This document shows positions 44,789 to 53,902 of a DNA stretch of 64,000 bases, in pieces. Within the stretch, counting starts at the first letter, position 1, and every line of letters begins with the position of its first letter. The stretch covers positions 1,426,001 to 1,490,000 of the forward strand of contig NZ_JALLPL010000001.1 of NCBI RefSeq assembly GCF_023276355.1, in the 5' to 3' direction. Both the position numbers and the translations under genes were made by a program. The notes beneath the pieces are model-generated. The model saw only the letters and a list, made by a program, of their open reading frames with translations, had not been told where the DNA came from and ran no database searches. The DNA is from Haloplanus sp. XH21 (lineage in GTDB: Archaea; Halobacteriota; Halobacteria; Halobacteriales; Haloferacaceae).

Positions 44789-44893
44789 CGTCTGTCGACG
44801 CGGTCCCATGACGGATAATCTTTTGGAGTGGGGTTTTCGTCCGTTGTCTTAAACTGGATTTTTCTGTGATTTCTAAACTATTATGTGAGGTAG

Positions 44894-45088
44894 TTCAAAA
44901 ACCAACTGCCAGACTGTGCTGGTGGGCAGCGAACTCTCCAGAGACGGACAGTCACGCTCGACACCCGGCTCAGCGGGGACACGACCCACCTCAACGCTGT
45001 CTTCGGTCCCATCTTCCTGGCGGACCTCTCCGTTGGCTACCTCCGCGACACGGACGCGGAACGCGCTGACGGCGCCCACGTCCACTGA
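44894..45088 (+). pseudogene. Possible remnant of a coding gene, no start codon
   Basis: The frame is open from just after a TAG at 44891 to the TGA at 45086-45088 and uses G/C-rich third positions. It reads RTVTLDTRLSGDTTHLNAVF and continues to GAHVH. There is no ATG, GTG or TTG near the beginning that gives a sensible protein. It looks like the 3' end of a decayed gene, or a chance frame; the family is unknown. The preceding 80 bases are unusually AT-rich. Confidence 0.3.
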
Positions 45089-45200
45089 GCGGGGCAGATC
45101 TCTCGATCGACGTCCCGCTGGCAGTGTGCACAGCGGCTGACAACCCCCGGGTCCGTCGGCACCGCGAAAGCGATTTCCCGGCGGCTCTCCCACGAACGGT

Positions 45201-45653
45201 ATGCTCGACGTTGGCGACGATGCTCCCGATTTCGAACTGCCCGATCAACACGGCGAAACGGTGTCGCTCGCGGATTTCCGCGGCCAGCGCGTCGTCGTCT
45301 ACTTCTATCCCCGCGCGAACACGCCCGGCTGCACGACCGAGGCGTGTGGCTTCCAGGCGCGCGTCGACGCCTTCCGTGACCGCGACGCCGAAATCGTCGG
45401 CATCAGCGACGACCCGGTCGACGATCTCGCGGCGTTCGCGGAACAGGAGGATCTCACCTTCTCCTTGCTCTCGGACGAATCCGGCGAGGTCGCCGCCGCG
45501 TACGACTCGTACGGCGAGAAGCAGATGTTCGGCAAGACGTTCGACGGCGTGTTCCGGAACACGTACGTCGTCGGTCCCGACGGCCACATTGAGCACGTCT
45601 ACGAGGGCGTCTCGCCGGAGGGACACGCCGAAGAGATCCTTTCCGATCTCTGA
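45201..45653 (+). CDS. bcp: Peroxiredoxin of the Bcp/PrxQ type
   Basis: 150 residues, thioredoxin-like fold. The peroxidatic Cys is in NTPGCTTEACGFQARVDAF, and the second Cys five residues later (TEAC) is the usual resolving residue of PrxQ proteins. It reduces hydroperoxides with electrons from thioredoxin. Start at 45201 (MLDVGDDAPDFELPDQHGE). Soluble, cytoplasmic. Confidence 0.93.
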   Translation: MLDVGDDAPDFELPDQHGETVSLADFRGQRVVVYFYPRANTPGCTTEACGFQARVDAFRDRDAEIVGISDDPVDDLAAFAEQEDLTFSLLSDESGEVAAAYDSYGEKQMFGKTFDGVFRNTYVVGPDGHIEHVYEGVSPEGHAEEILSDL

Positions 45654-45690
45654 TCGGAACCAACATGATTCTTGGCCGTCACGCTCCGGC

Positions 45691-46185
45691 ATGGTCGACC
45701 GGCCTGCCCTCCCCACCCTGCTCGTCGCCGCCGGCGTCGTCTGCGTGCTCGCCTCGGCCGCTCCGATCGGCGGTGGGCCGTCGGACGTCGACTACGTCCA
45801 CCACGTCGAACCGGCCGAGAACGGCACGCTCGCGTACGGCATCGAGTACGAAGAGTCGGACGTGCTAGCCTACGAGAACCTCTCGGACCGCGGACAGCGC
45901 GCCGTCGCTCGCGGGGTCGCCGACTCGCCGTACGTCGTCGAGAACGAATCGGCGACGGCGCCCGAGTTCCAGTACACGAGCGACCACGTCGCCCTCGGTG
46001 AGGGGCTCTCCCCCGTCCGGGACGAGGGCGAGGTGTACTCCGTGCGGACCGAGCAGCGGAGTTCGGGGTTCAACGTCGCGGCGTTGCTCCTCGGCCTCGC
46101 GCTCTCGGCGGCGCGTGGCGTCGGTCTCGTCCTCATCGTCGCGGGCCTCGCGCTCGCGGGATGGCGCCGGTATCAGCGCAGTTGA
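45691..46185 (+). CDS. Membrane protein with two TM helices, function unknown
   Basis: 164 residues from the ATG at 45691. An N-terminal helix (LLVAAGVVCVLASAAP), an acidic extracytoplasmic region of about 100 residues with N-glycosylation sites, and a C-terminal helix (GVGLVLIVAGLALAGW) with a basic tail. It resembles haloarchaeal two-helix envelope proteins. No catalytic motif. The frame upstream to 45124 is a shadow of bcp. Confidence 0.7.
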   Translation: MVDRPALPTLLVAAGVVCVLASAAPIGGGPSDVDYVHHVEPAENGTLAYGIEYEESDVLAYENLSDRGQRAVARGVADSPYVVENESATAPEFQYTSDHVALGEGLSPVRDEGEVYSVRTEQRSSGFNVAALLLGLALSAARGVGLVLIVAGLALAGWRRYQRS

Positions 46186-46189
46186 CCCG

Positions 46190-47494
46190 TCACGCGTCCG
46201 TCTCGACTCGCTGTGGACCCCCTCCGACCTCGCGGTGGTGGAGCCACCACGCGACGAGCGTCGCGACGAGCCCCGCGAGCGCGGCGATGCCGAAGGCGAC
46301 GCGGTAGCCGGCGACGGTGTAGACCCGCGCGCCGTTGATGATGTCGCCGGTCCAGTAGGCGTCGAGGACCGCGCCCATCAGACTCGGGAGCACCGCCGCC
46401 CCGAAGTAGCCGAAGCTGTTGACGACGCCCGTGATGGTGCCGGCGACAGCCGGCCGGTGGCGTTCCTTGCCGATCGTGAACACGAGCGCGACGCCACCGT
46501 TGGCGAGCAGTGCGGTGAAGAAGACGGCGCCGACGACGGGGAGCGGCGGGATGAGCAACAGCGTGCCGTACGACAGCGCGAACAGCACGGCCGTCGCGAC
46601 GACGAGTTCGGTTCGCCGGCCGAGCCGATCCGAGAGCGCGCCGATGACGGGCGAGCCGAGGACGAAGCCGACGTTGCCGACGAGGACGTATATCGACGCG
46701 TTCGCGATGGAGACGCCGTAGGTGTCGACGAGGAAGGGAACTCCCCAGAGACCGAGGACGGTGAAGTTCACGCCGAGGACACAGAACAGCACCACTCCCA
46801 TTAGCCACGTTTCGAACTCCGCGAGAACCGTCCGCGTGTTGGCGACCATCTCGGAGAGCGACGCGACGTGCGTACTCGACGTGCCGACGCCGAACTCGCT
46901 GGCGTCGAGACCGGCCCGTTCCGGCGTGTCACGGACGCCGAGCGCGATGCCGACGCTCAGCACGCCGGTCGTCACGGCGGTGACGAGGATCGCCATCCGC
47001 CAGCCGAACTCACCCGTGGCGAGCGCCAGCGGCGTCGTCGCGAGGATGCCCCCGACGCCCGCCGCGGCGACGGTGTAGCCCGTCATCGTCGCGTACTCGT
47101 CCGGCTGGAACCAGTTGGCACAGAAGCGAAGCGTGGCGATGTAGAGCACGCTCCCGCCGAGGCCGATGCTGGCGCGGGCGACGAAGGCCGCGCCGAGCGT
47201 CCCGCTGAACGCGAACCAGCCCACGCCGGCGGACATCAGGGCGAGGCCGACCGCGCCCACGCGTCGCGGCCCGTAGCGGTCGACGATTAGCCCGGCCGGA
47301 AGCTGGAGTGCGGCGTAGACGTAGAAAAACGACGCGTGGAGCAAGCCCAGTTCGGCGGCCGTGGCGTCGAACGCGCGGGCGAGCGGATCGGCGAGAACCG
47401 CCGTCGCCGTCCGGTGGAAGTTGACGAACAGGAAGCCGGCCGCCAGTAACGCCCACAGGCCAAGCCGCCGCTGGCGTACGGAGAGTGTCGGCAC
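46190..47494 (-). CDS. Major facilitator superfamily transporter
   Basis: 434 residues with about 12 hydrophobic segments and MFS loop signatures such as LIVDRYGPRRVGAVGLALMS and SDRLGRRTELVVATAV. Twelve-helix uniporter, symporter or antiporter; substrate not predictable. It starts at GTG 47494 (VPTLSVRQRRLGLWAL). It ends just after the stop of the convergent two-helix gene. Confidence 0.86.
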   Translation of the reverse strand: MPTLSVRQRRLGLWALLAAGFLFVNFHRTATAVLADPLARAFDATAAELGLLHASFFYVYAALQLPAGLIVDRYGPRRVGAVGLALMSAGVGWFAFSGTLGAAFVARASIGLGGSVLYIATLRFCANWFQPDEYATMTGYTVAAAGVGGILATTPLALATGEFGWRMAILVTAVTTGVLSVGIALGVRDTPERAGLDASEFGVGTSSTHVASLSEMVANTRTVLAEFETWLMGVVLFCVLGVNFTVLGLWGVPFLVDTYGVSIANASIYVLVGNVGFVLGSPVIGALSDRLGRRTELVVATAVLFALSYGTLLLIPPLPVVGAVFFTALLANGGVALVFTIGKERHRPAVAGTITGVVNSFGYFGAAVLPSLMGAVLDAYWTGDIINGARVYTVAGYRVAFGIAALAGLVATLVAWWLHHREVGGGPQRVETDA

Positions 47495-47593
47495 GACGCC
47501 TACTCCTCACCCGGCGGTGAAATAGCGTCTGGTTTCGGCCATCCGCGAGGCTCTTGGGGTGATCGAACAAAAAATCGCTGCGTCGCCGCGACG

Positions 47594-49858
47594 TTAGTGG
47601 AACGTCCGGCTGGTTTCCTGCGGCCCTTCGATCTCCTCGTTCGTGAACCGCTGTTCGATCTCGCGGTAGCGCTCCTGGGTCTCTTCGGTGACGCTCGGCG
47701 TCACTTCCTGGAGCGCCCGCTCGAAGTGGTCCATCGTGATGCGGACGTTGCCGAGCGACTCGCCGATTTCCTCGGGCGAGACGCTGTTGATGAACTCCCG
47801 GCTGGCGGCCATCGAGGCCTCGCGGCAGAGCGCCTCGATGTCGGCGCCGACGTAGTTCTCGGTCCGGCGGGCGAGACTGTCGAGGTCGACGTCGTCGGCG
47901 AGCGGCTTGTCGCGGGTGTGGACCTCGAGGATCGCCCGGCGGGCCTCCTCGTCGGGGACGGGCACGTGGATGTGGCGGTCCAGACGACCCGGGCGCAGGA
48001 GCGCCGAGTCGATGAGGTCGGGCCGGTTCGAGGTGGCGATGACGACCACGTCCTCTAAGGTTTCCAGGCCGTCGAGCTCCGTCAACAGCTGGGAGACGAC
48101 GCGCTCGGAGACGCCCGAGTCACCGCTGTTGCGGCCGCGCTCGGTCGCGATGGCGTCGATCTCGTCGAAGAAGATGACGGTCGGGGCGTTCTCGCGAGCC
48201 TTGCTGAAGATCTCGCGCACGCCCTTCTCGCTCTCCCCGACGTACTTGTCGAGCAGTTCCGGCCCCTTCACGGAGATGAAGTTGGATTCGGCCTCGTTGG
48301 CGACGGCCTTCGCGAGCAGGGTCTTTCCCGTGCCCGGCGGGCCGTACATGAGCACGCCCTTCGCGGACTCCATGTCCATGGCTTCGAACACTTCGGGGTA
48401 GTCCAGCGGCCACTGGATGGTCTCGCGGAGGCGCTCTTTGGTGTCTTCGAGGCCACCGACGTCGTTCCAGGTGATGTCGGGCACTTCCACGAACACCTCG
48501 CGGAGCGCCGAGGGCTCGATGCCTTTCAGCGCCTCCTGGAAGTCGTCCTTGTCCACCTCGAGCGATTCGAGGATTTCCGCGTCGATTTCGTCCTCCTCGA
48601 GGTCGATTTCGGGGCGGATGCGCCGGAGCGCGTTCATCGCGGCCTCCTTCGCGAGGCTTTCGATGTCGGCACCGACGTAGCCGTGGGTGGACTCCGCGAA
48701 CGAGTCGACATCGACGTCGTCCGCGAGCGGCATGTTGCGGGTGTGGACCTGCAGGATCTCGCGGCGGCCGTCGCGGTCCGGGACGCCGATTTCGATTTCG
48801 CGGTCGAACCGGCCGCCACGACGGAGCGCGGGGTCGATGGCGTCGACGCGGTTGGTCGCGCCGATGACCACGACTTCGCCACGCTCTTCGAGGCCGTCCA
48901 TCAGGCTGAGCAGTTGGGCGACCACGCGGCGTTCGACGTCGCCGCCGGCTTCACCGCGCTTGGGCGCGATGGAGTCGATTTCGTCGATGAAGACGATAGC
49001 GGGTGCGTTCTCCTCGGCCTCCTCGAACACCTCGCGGAGCTGCTCCTCGCTCTCGCCGTAGTATTTCGACATGATCTCCGGCCCACTGATGTTGTGGAAG
49101 GAGGCGTCGATCTCGTTGGCGACGGCTTTGGCGATAAGCGTCTTCCCCGTGCCCGGCGGGCCGTGCAGGAGCACGCCCTTCGGCGGGTCGATGCCGAGCC
49201 GCCGGAACAGTTCGGGGTGGCGCATCGGCAGTTCGATCATCTCGCGAACCTGTTCGAGTTCGCGGTCGAGGCCGCCGATGTCCTCGTAGGTCACGTCGGG
49301 ACCTTCGGTCCCCGCCTCGCCGCCGGCGGATTCGCGGATCTGCTCCGCGGGCTTCTCGCTGATCTCGATTTCGGTCGAATCGGTGACGACGACCGTGCCC
49401 GAGGGCTCGGTGTCGGCGACCTTCAGCGGGAGCGCCTTGCTCTGGCGACCGCCCATGAAGCCGAAGCCGAAGGGGACCCGGAGGGTCTGACCCTTGGTCA
49501 GGGGCTTGTCGGTGAGCTTATCGCGGAGGTAGTGGCCGACGTCGCCGCGAATACCGATCTGCTGGGGGAGCGCGAGCGTGACGCTCGCGGCCTGTTTCAC
49601 GTCCGCTTTCTCGACCTCGACGCGGTCGTCGATGCCAACGTTGGCCTGCTGGCGAAGCTGGCCGTCGATGCGGATGACGTTGGAGCCCTGGTCCTCGGGG
49701 AGGCCGGGCCAGACGCGGGCGATGGCGGTGCCGTCCGAGCCCTCGATGCGGATGTAATCACCGACTTCGAGACCCATCTCGGCGGCGGCCGCGCGGTCGA
49801 TGGCGGCCAGGCCGCGACCGGCGTCTTTCTGCTGAAGGGGTTTGACGACGAGTTTCAT
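47594..49858 (-). CDS. Cdc48/VCP-type AAA+ ATPase
   Basis: 754 residues. An N-terminal double-psi-barrel-type domain is followed by two AAA modules, each with a Walker A ([17 protein letters not shown] near residue 230 and [17 protein letters not shown] near 500) and a Walker B ([10 protein letters not shown] and [10 protein letters not shown]). Both modules have SRH arginines and GGLD/GGLE starts. It unfolds or extracts proteins, working with proteasome-linked quality control. It overlaps the upstream Hsp20-like gene by 4 bases (ATGA), so the two are cotranscribed. Confidence 0.95.
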   Translation of the reverse strand: MKLVVKPLQQKDAGRGLAAIDRAAAAEMGLEVGDYIRIEGSDGTAIARVWPGLPEDQGSNVIRIDGQLRQQANVGIDDRVEVEKADVKQAASVTLALPQQIGIRGDVGHYLRDKLTDKPLTKGQTLRVPFGFGFMGGRQSKALPLKVADTEPSGTVVVTDSTEIEISEKPAEQIRESAGGEAGTEGPDVTYEDIGGLDRELEQVREMIELPMRHPELFRRLGIDPPKGVLLHGPPGTGKTLIAKAVANEIDASFHNISGPEIMSKYYGESEEQLREVFEEAEENAPAIVFIDEIDSIAPKRGEAGGDVERRVVAQLLSLMDGLEERGEVVVIGATNRVDAIDPALRRGGRFDREIEIGVPDRDGRREILQVHTRNMPLADDVDVDSFAESTHGYVGADIESLAKEAAMNALRRIRPEIDLEEDEIDAEILESLEVDKDDFQEALKGIEPSALREVFVEVPDITWNDVGGLEDTKERLRETIQWPLDYPEVFEAMDMESAKGVLMYGPPGTGKTLLAKAVANEAESNFISVKGPELLDKYVGESEKGVREIFSKARENAPTVIFFDEIDAIATERGRNSGDSGVSERVVSQLLTELDGLETLEDVVVIATSNRPDLIDSALLRPGRLDRHIHVPVPDEEARRAILEVHTRDKPLADDVDLDSLARRTENYVGADIEALCREASMAASREFINSVSPEEIGESLGNVRITMDHFERALQEVTPSVTEETQERYREIEQRFTNEEIEGPQETSRTFH

Positions 49859-50094
49859 CGGTCACCCTCCACGACGAGGATGCCGTGGTTCGTGTCGACG
49901 CTCTCGGCCGAGCCAGGGAGGTCGAACTCCGCCTCGGTCTCCCCGTTGACGACGACGATCGCCGTCTCGTCGACGATGTCGATGTCCAGGCGGTCGTCGT
50001 CGACACCGATGTCGGCCGCGATCAGCCACTGATCTTCGTAGTCGTACCGACGAACGAACTGCCCGTCCTTACCGGTGTATTGCTGTCTAACCAT
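49855..50094 (-). CDS. Small Hsp20-like protein (DUF7127-like)
   Basis: 79 residues from the ATG at 50094 ([20 protein letters not shown]). Beta-rich sequence with [20 protein letters not shown] and a DLPGSAESV stretch suggests an alpha-crystallin-like fold shorter than standard sHSPs. It sits directly upstream of cdc48 with a 4-base overlap, so it may be a partner or adaptor of the AAA ATPase. The function is not established. Confidence 0.7.
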   Translation of the reverse strand: MVRQQYTGKDGQFVRRYDYEDQWLIAADIGVDDDRLDIDIVDETAIVVVNGETEAEFDLPGSAESVDTNHGILVVEGDR

Positions 50095-50126
50095 GATACT
50101 TCTTAACCACACGTTAGGTACCTATC

Positions 50127-50135
50127 TATATAAAT
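50127..50135 (-). promoter_or_regulatory. TATA box of the Hsp20-like/cdc48 operon
   Basis: ATTTATATA on the minus strand, in an AT-rich patch 33-41 nt upstream of the first ATG at 50094. Transcription would start about 10 nt before the ATG. Confidence 0.65.
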
Positions 50136-50308
50136 CTTTCTCCGATTAATCGACCGACGGTGGTGGGATAGATATCTCAAATGGACTCGCGGTTCAAGGA
50201 ACCCTGTGTGGCGGTCAGCGGTCTCGCTGCTCGGCGTCGGGAGTGTGATCTGCACGTCAACGACGCCCGGTGGTCGGGTTTATGCCCTTCCCGGCGCTAC
50301 CATCCGGT

Positions 50309-51079
50309 ATGGAGACGGTCACACACCACGGCCGGGAGACGGCGTTCCGACGACATCAGGGCGGGGACGCCGCTCCGATCCTGTTCGTCCACGGGAGCGG
50401 CGGTTCGCACGCAGTCTGGAAGTCACAGGCTCGGCTCGCGACGGACCGGCCGGTGGTCGCCCTGGATCTGAGCGGTCACGGCGAGAGCGACGACATCGAC
50501 GCAGCGCCGGGGTACGAGACGCTTTCGGCGCACGTCGACGACGTGGTCGCCGTCGCCCGGGAGACCGGCGCGCGGGTGCTGTGTGGCAACTCGCTCGGCG
50601 GGGCGGTCGTGTTGATGCTACTGCTCGAACGGGACGTGACTCTCGATCTCTCGGGGGCCGTCCTCGCCGGAACCGGGGCGCGACTGGCGGTCCTCGACGA
50701 CTTGCTCCGGTGGCTGCGGACCGACTTCGAGCGCGCCGTGGAGTTTCTGCACGGCTCGGACCGGCTCTTTCACGACCCCGACGAGCAACTCGTGGCGGTG
50801 TCGCGCGAGGCGCTGCAGGCGGCCGGACAGCCGGTGACACGCCGGGATTTCCAGACCTGTCACCGCTTCGATGTACGTGATCGCCTCGGCGACATCGATG
50901 TGCCCGTCCTGGCCGTCGTCGGCGAACACGACGCGCTCACGCCGCCGTGGTACCACGAATCGCTCGCGGAGTCGATCCCCGGCGCCGAGTGGACGACCAT
51001 CGACGGCGCGGCACACCTCGCCATGCTGGAACAGCCGGACGCGTTCAACGACGCGGTGACGACGTTTCTCGACGGCTAA
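50309..51079 (+). CDS. Alpha/beta-hydrolase
   Basis: 256 residues from the ATG at 50309 (METVTHHGRETAF). The HGSGGSHAVW oxyanion-type segment, the nucleophile elbow GNSLGG, the acid Asp in GEHDALTPP and the catalytic His in DGAAHLAMLEQP give a complete triad. The substrate is unknown; esterase, lipase or C-C hydrolase are possible. Confidence 0.87.
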   Translation: METVTHHGRETAFRRHQGGDAAPILFVHGSGGSHAVWKSQARLATDRPVVALDLSGHGESDDIDAAPGYETLSAHVDDVVAVARETGARVLCGNSLGGAVVLMLLLERDVTLDLSGAVLAGTGARLAVLDDLLRWLRTDFERAVEFLHGSDRLFHDPDEQLVAVSREALQAAGQPVTRRDFQTCHRFDVRDRLGDIDVPVLAVVGEHDALTPPWYHESLAESIPGAEWTTIDGAAHLAMLEQPDAFNDAVTTFLDG

Positions 51080-51085
51080 CCCAGT

Positions 51086-52015
51086 CTACCAGCTCTGGAC
51101 GCCCGGCTCGAAGACGAACACGACCAGCCGGTTCGCGAGCAACAGCGTCGCGTACGCGAACGCTGGCGGCAGGAGCGACCCCGTCCGGTCGGAGGTGACG
51201 GCCGCGATCCCAAGCACCGCGAGTTGCGTGACTGCGAACAGGCCGCCGGCGATGGAGTCGACGCTGGCGACGCCCGCGACGACGACGAACGCGACGAAGA
51301 GCGCGGCCGGGACGTAACCCAGTGCGCGCAGCCGCTCGCCGTCGGCGTAGTCGGCGGCGTACACGCCGGCACAGAGGAGGCCGGCGAACAGCGCCGTCCC
51401 GGCGAGTTTCCCCCGGTCGGGGACCGTCGCCAACCCACCGGCGGTGCTCGTCATCGCGAACCCCGTCACGAGCGTCGTCAGGACGACGGCCTCGGTTCCG
51501 TCGACCACCTGCGCGAACGTGCCCTGCACGAGCACCTGACAGACGAGACACAGCGTCGGCACGCTGATCAGGAGTCCGAGCCCTGCGAGGAGCGCCACTG
51601 GCCGTACCGACGCGCCCGCGGCGACCGCCGTCTTGGTGAGGGAGTTGTACGGCACGTCGGTGAGAACACCGACGAGTTTGGTGGCGGCGACGAACGCGAG
51701 CGGGACGACGACCGCCAGGCCGACGGCGGGCAGACCGGTTCGATCCGGGAGCGCCACCCCTCGATCGATGCCGAGGGCGCTCGTGTACGCGCCCGTGAGT
51801 AGCACCAAGCCGGCGAGAAAGACACTCCCCGTGAGGAGGCCACCGACGAGAACGGAGCCGAACAGCGGGTCCGGGCCGGCGGCGACCGACACTGTCCGCC
51901 ACAGGAGGCGTCGCCACAGAAAGACGCCGATCAGGAGGGCGGTGACGAGGGCGACTGACACCGCGACTGGATGCCGATAGCGATCGAATGGAGCGCGCTT
52001 GGTCCGGAGGGACAC
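51086..52015 (-). CDS. Polytopic membrane protein, function unknown
   Basis: 309 residues from GTG 52015 (VSLRTKRAPFDRYRHPVAVS). About eight hydrophobic segments are visible, including LVTALLIGVFLWRRLLW and LVCQVLVQGTFAQV. It has no recognised transporter signature. The frame continues upstream past 52015 but loses membrane character; a TATA-like CTTATACTC at 52039-52047 supports the nearby start. Confidence 0.65.
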   Translation of the reverse strand: MSLRTKRAPFDRYRHPVAVSVALVTALLIGVFLWRRLLWRTVSVAAGPDPLFGSVLVGGLLTGSVFLAGLVLLTGAYTSALGIDRGVALPDRTGLPAVGLAVVVPLAFVAATKLVGVLTDVPYNSLTKTAVAAGASVRPVALLAGLGLLISVPTLCLVCQVLVQGTFAQVVDGTEAVVLTTLVTGFAMTSTAGGLATVPDRGKLAGTALFAGLLCAGVYAADYADGERLRALGYVPAALFVAFVVVAGVASVDSIAGGLFAVTQLAVLGIAAVTSDRTGSLLPPAFAYATLLLANRLVVFVFEPGVQSW

Positions 52016-52186
52016 GGGGATTGCGTACTCCGCCCGGTCACTTATACTCCGGACCTGAGGGGATTCGACCCCCGAGGCGGTGCATCCGCCCGCCCGACAA
52101 CCGGCCGTCGGCCGACGCGTTCCGCTCATCGCTGTAGCGAAACGTGAACCACCACGCCTTAGCGCCTCGGCCCGCAACGGGAACGC

Positions 52187-52429
52187 GTGCCACACCGCGT
52201 TGAGCGCACCGACCCCGACGGCGTCGACTTCGGGTGGGTGATGCAGGTCACCTTCATCACCACAATCGTGGCGGGGTCGCCCCTGGTGGCGTTGCTCTCG
52301 CTGGGGCAGTCGCTCCCGACCTGGGGCGCCCGCGTCGCCTTCGCCGTCCGCGTCGGTGCCGTCGTCTGGTTCGTCACCGCGCTGCTCGTCTACGCGTACG
52401 CCCGCCGGGCGGCCAGTGACCGCCCGTGA
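52187..52429 (+). CDS. Small two-helix membrane protein (DUF5822-like)
   Basis: 80 residues from GTG 52187 (VPHRVERTDPDGVDFGWVMQ). Two hydrophobic helices, near residues 20-40 and 52-72, and a basic C-terminus. The DFGWVMQVTFITTIVAGSPL region matches my memory of the haloarchaeal DUF5822 family. Function unknown. Confidence 0.72.
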   Translation: MPHRVERTDPDGVDFGWVMQVTFITTIVAGSPLVALLSLGQSLPTWGARVAFAVRVGAVVWFVTALLVYAYARRAASDRP

Positions 52430-52487
52430 CCAGTTACCGGTCTGACGCATCCGGAAGGCCTTTGCCCCGAACCCGCCACCTCATCGT

Positions 52488-53336
52488 ATGATCGACGAGA
52501 CGATCGAGGAGATCCGCCGGATGCAGACCCACAGTTCGTCGGTGGTCGCGGTCAAGGCGACCGAGGCCCTGCGCGACCTGCTCGATCGCGACTACCAGAA
52601 CGTCGAGGCGTACGAACGCGACCTCGAACGCAACGCGGGGGCGCTCCGGCGAGCCAACCCCTCGCACGCGTCGCTTCACAAGGCGATGCGAGAGGTCGTC
52701 GAAGACGTCGTCGGCGTGGCCGACACCGTCGAGGAGGCGAAAGCCCAGACGGATCGCGTCATCGATCGCATCGCCGAGGAGATAGAGATGGGCAAGCGGC
52801 GGTCGGCCGACCGCGCGGCCGACACCTTCGACGACGGTGAGAGCTTCCTCACCCACGACTTCTCCACGACCGTCCTGGAAGCCATCGAGACGGCGGCCAC
52901 GGGTGGCACCCACCTCACCGCGTACGTCACCGAGGCCCGCCCGCGGTATCTCGGCCGCAAGACAGCCCGGCGACTCGCGGAGATGGACCGCGTCGACCCT
53001 CACCTCGTCGTCGACAGCGCGGCCGGGTACTTCCTCGATCAGTGTGACCGCGTGATCGTCGGCATGGACTGCATCGTCGAGGACACGCTCTACAACCGCG
53101 TGGGCACGTTCCCCCTCGCCGCCGCGGCCGACGTGGCCGACGTCCCCGTCACCGTCGTCGGCTCCCAGTCGAAGGTCATCGACGACGACTTCGTGTTCGA
53201 AAACGAGTCCCGGCCGCCCGCGGAAGTGATCCGTGAACCGGTCGAGGGGGTCACCGTCGAGAACCCCGCCTACGACGCGACGCCGATGGACCTGATCGAC
53301 AGCGTGGTCACCGATCAGGGGCAGTTCGAGCCCTAA
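52488..53336 (+). CDS. eIF-2B alpha/beta/delta-like protein
   Basis: 282 residues. The N-terminal helical region (IDETIEEIRRMQTHSSSVVA) and the C-terminal NagB/RpiA/CoA-transferase-like Rossmann domain with VIVGMDCIVEDTLYNRVGTF and VVGSQSKV are those of the eIF2B-related/ribose-1,5-bisphosphate-isomerase superfamily. In archaea the branches include aIF2B-like proteins and R15P isomerase (AMP pathway). No partner such as AMP phosphorylase or RuBisCO is nearby, so I cannot choose. The stop overlaps the convergent GNAT gene. Confidence 0.84.
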   Translation: MIDETIEEIRRMQTHSSSVVAVKATEALRDLLDRDYQNVEAYERDLERNAGALRRANPSHASLHKAMREVVEDVVGVADTVEEAKAQTDRVIDRIAEEIEMGKRRSADRAADTFDDGESFLTHDFSTTVLEAIETAATGGTHLTAYVTEARPRYLGRKTARRLAEMDRVDPHLVVDSAAGYFLDQCDRVIVGMDCIVEDTLYNRVGTFPLAAAADVADVPVTVVGSQSKVIDDDFVFENESRPPAEVIREPVEGVTVENPAYDATPMDLIDSVVTDQGQFEP

Positions 53337-53809
53337 CGTCCGATCAACTCCGACAGCCGATCGCGCAGTCGCTCGTCGGGACCGAGGCGGAGGTAGTACG
53401 CGTCGCCGCCGTCCTCGTAGTAGTTCTCGATGTGCCGCTTGATCTCGAAGCCGACCGATTTGTAGAATTCGAGGGCCTGTTCGTTGGTCGTCCGGGCGTG
53501 GCAGGTGACCGTGCGGTGATCTTCGGCGACTTCGGCGACGAGGCGGCGGCCAAACCCCTCGCCGCGACGCTCGGGAGCGACGGCGAGAAAGAGAATGTAG
53601 CCGTCGCGGCGGACCGTCGCGAAGCCGACCAGGTCGTCGTCCAGATAGAGCAGGTGCGTCGTCGCCCGCCGGTAGGCATCCATGAAGAAATGCTTTCGCT
53701 GTTTGAGGACCCCTTCGGTCCGACGGATGCGCTCTTTCAGGTTCCAGGCCTCGTCGGCGTACTCGGTTACGCCGGGACCATCGACGCGCTTCTCGACGGT
53801 GACGCTCAC
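53333..53809 (-). CDS. GNAT-family N-acetyltransferase
   Basis: 158 residues from GTG 53809. The acetyl-CoA-binding motif A is visible in VAPERRGEGFGRRLVAEVA and motif B in NEQALEFYKSVGFEIKRHI. It may acetylate a small molecule or a protein N-terminus (RimI-like); the family shape does not decide. Soluble. Confidence 0.84.
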   Translation of the reverse strand: MSVTVEKRVDGPGVTEYADEAWNLKERIRRTEGVLKQRKHFFMDAYRRATTHLLYLDDDLVGFATVRRDGYILFLAVAPERRGEGFGRRLVAEVAEDHRTVTCHARTTNEQALEFYKSVGFEIKRHIENYYEDGGDAYYLRLGPDERLRDRLSELIGR

Positions 53810-53902
53810 TATTACACCGCTAGCGGCGGCGGCCAATATAACTTCATCGTCGCCGTCCAGCGTCGCCGGCTTCGTCGCCGCGCTCGGGAGGCGTTCCGTC
53901 GC

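Noticed and set aside
52050-52110. On the minus strand, a T-arm-like sequence GGGGGTCGAATCCCC suggested a tRNA 3' fragment or att site.
   Set aside because: No matching 5' acceptor half or anticodon arm is nearby, and there is no integrase gene. It is most likely chance in GC-rich promoter DNA.
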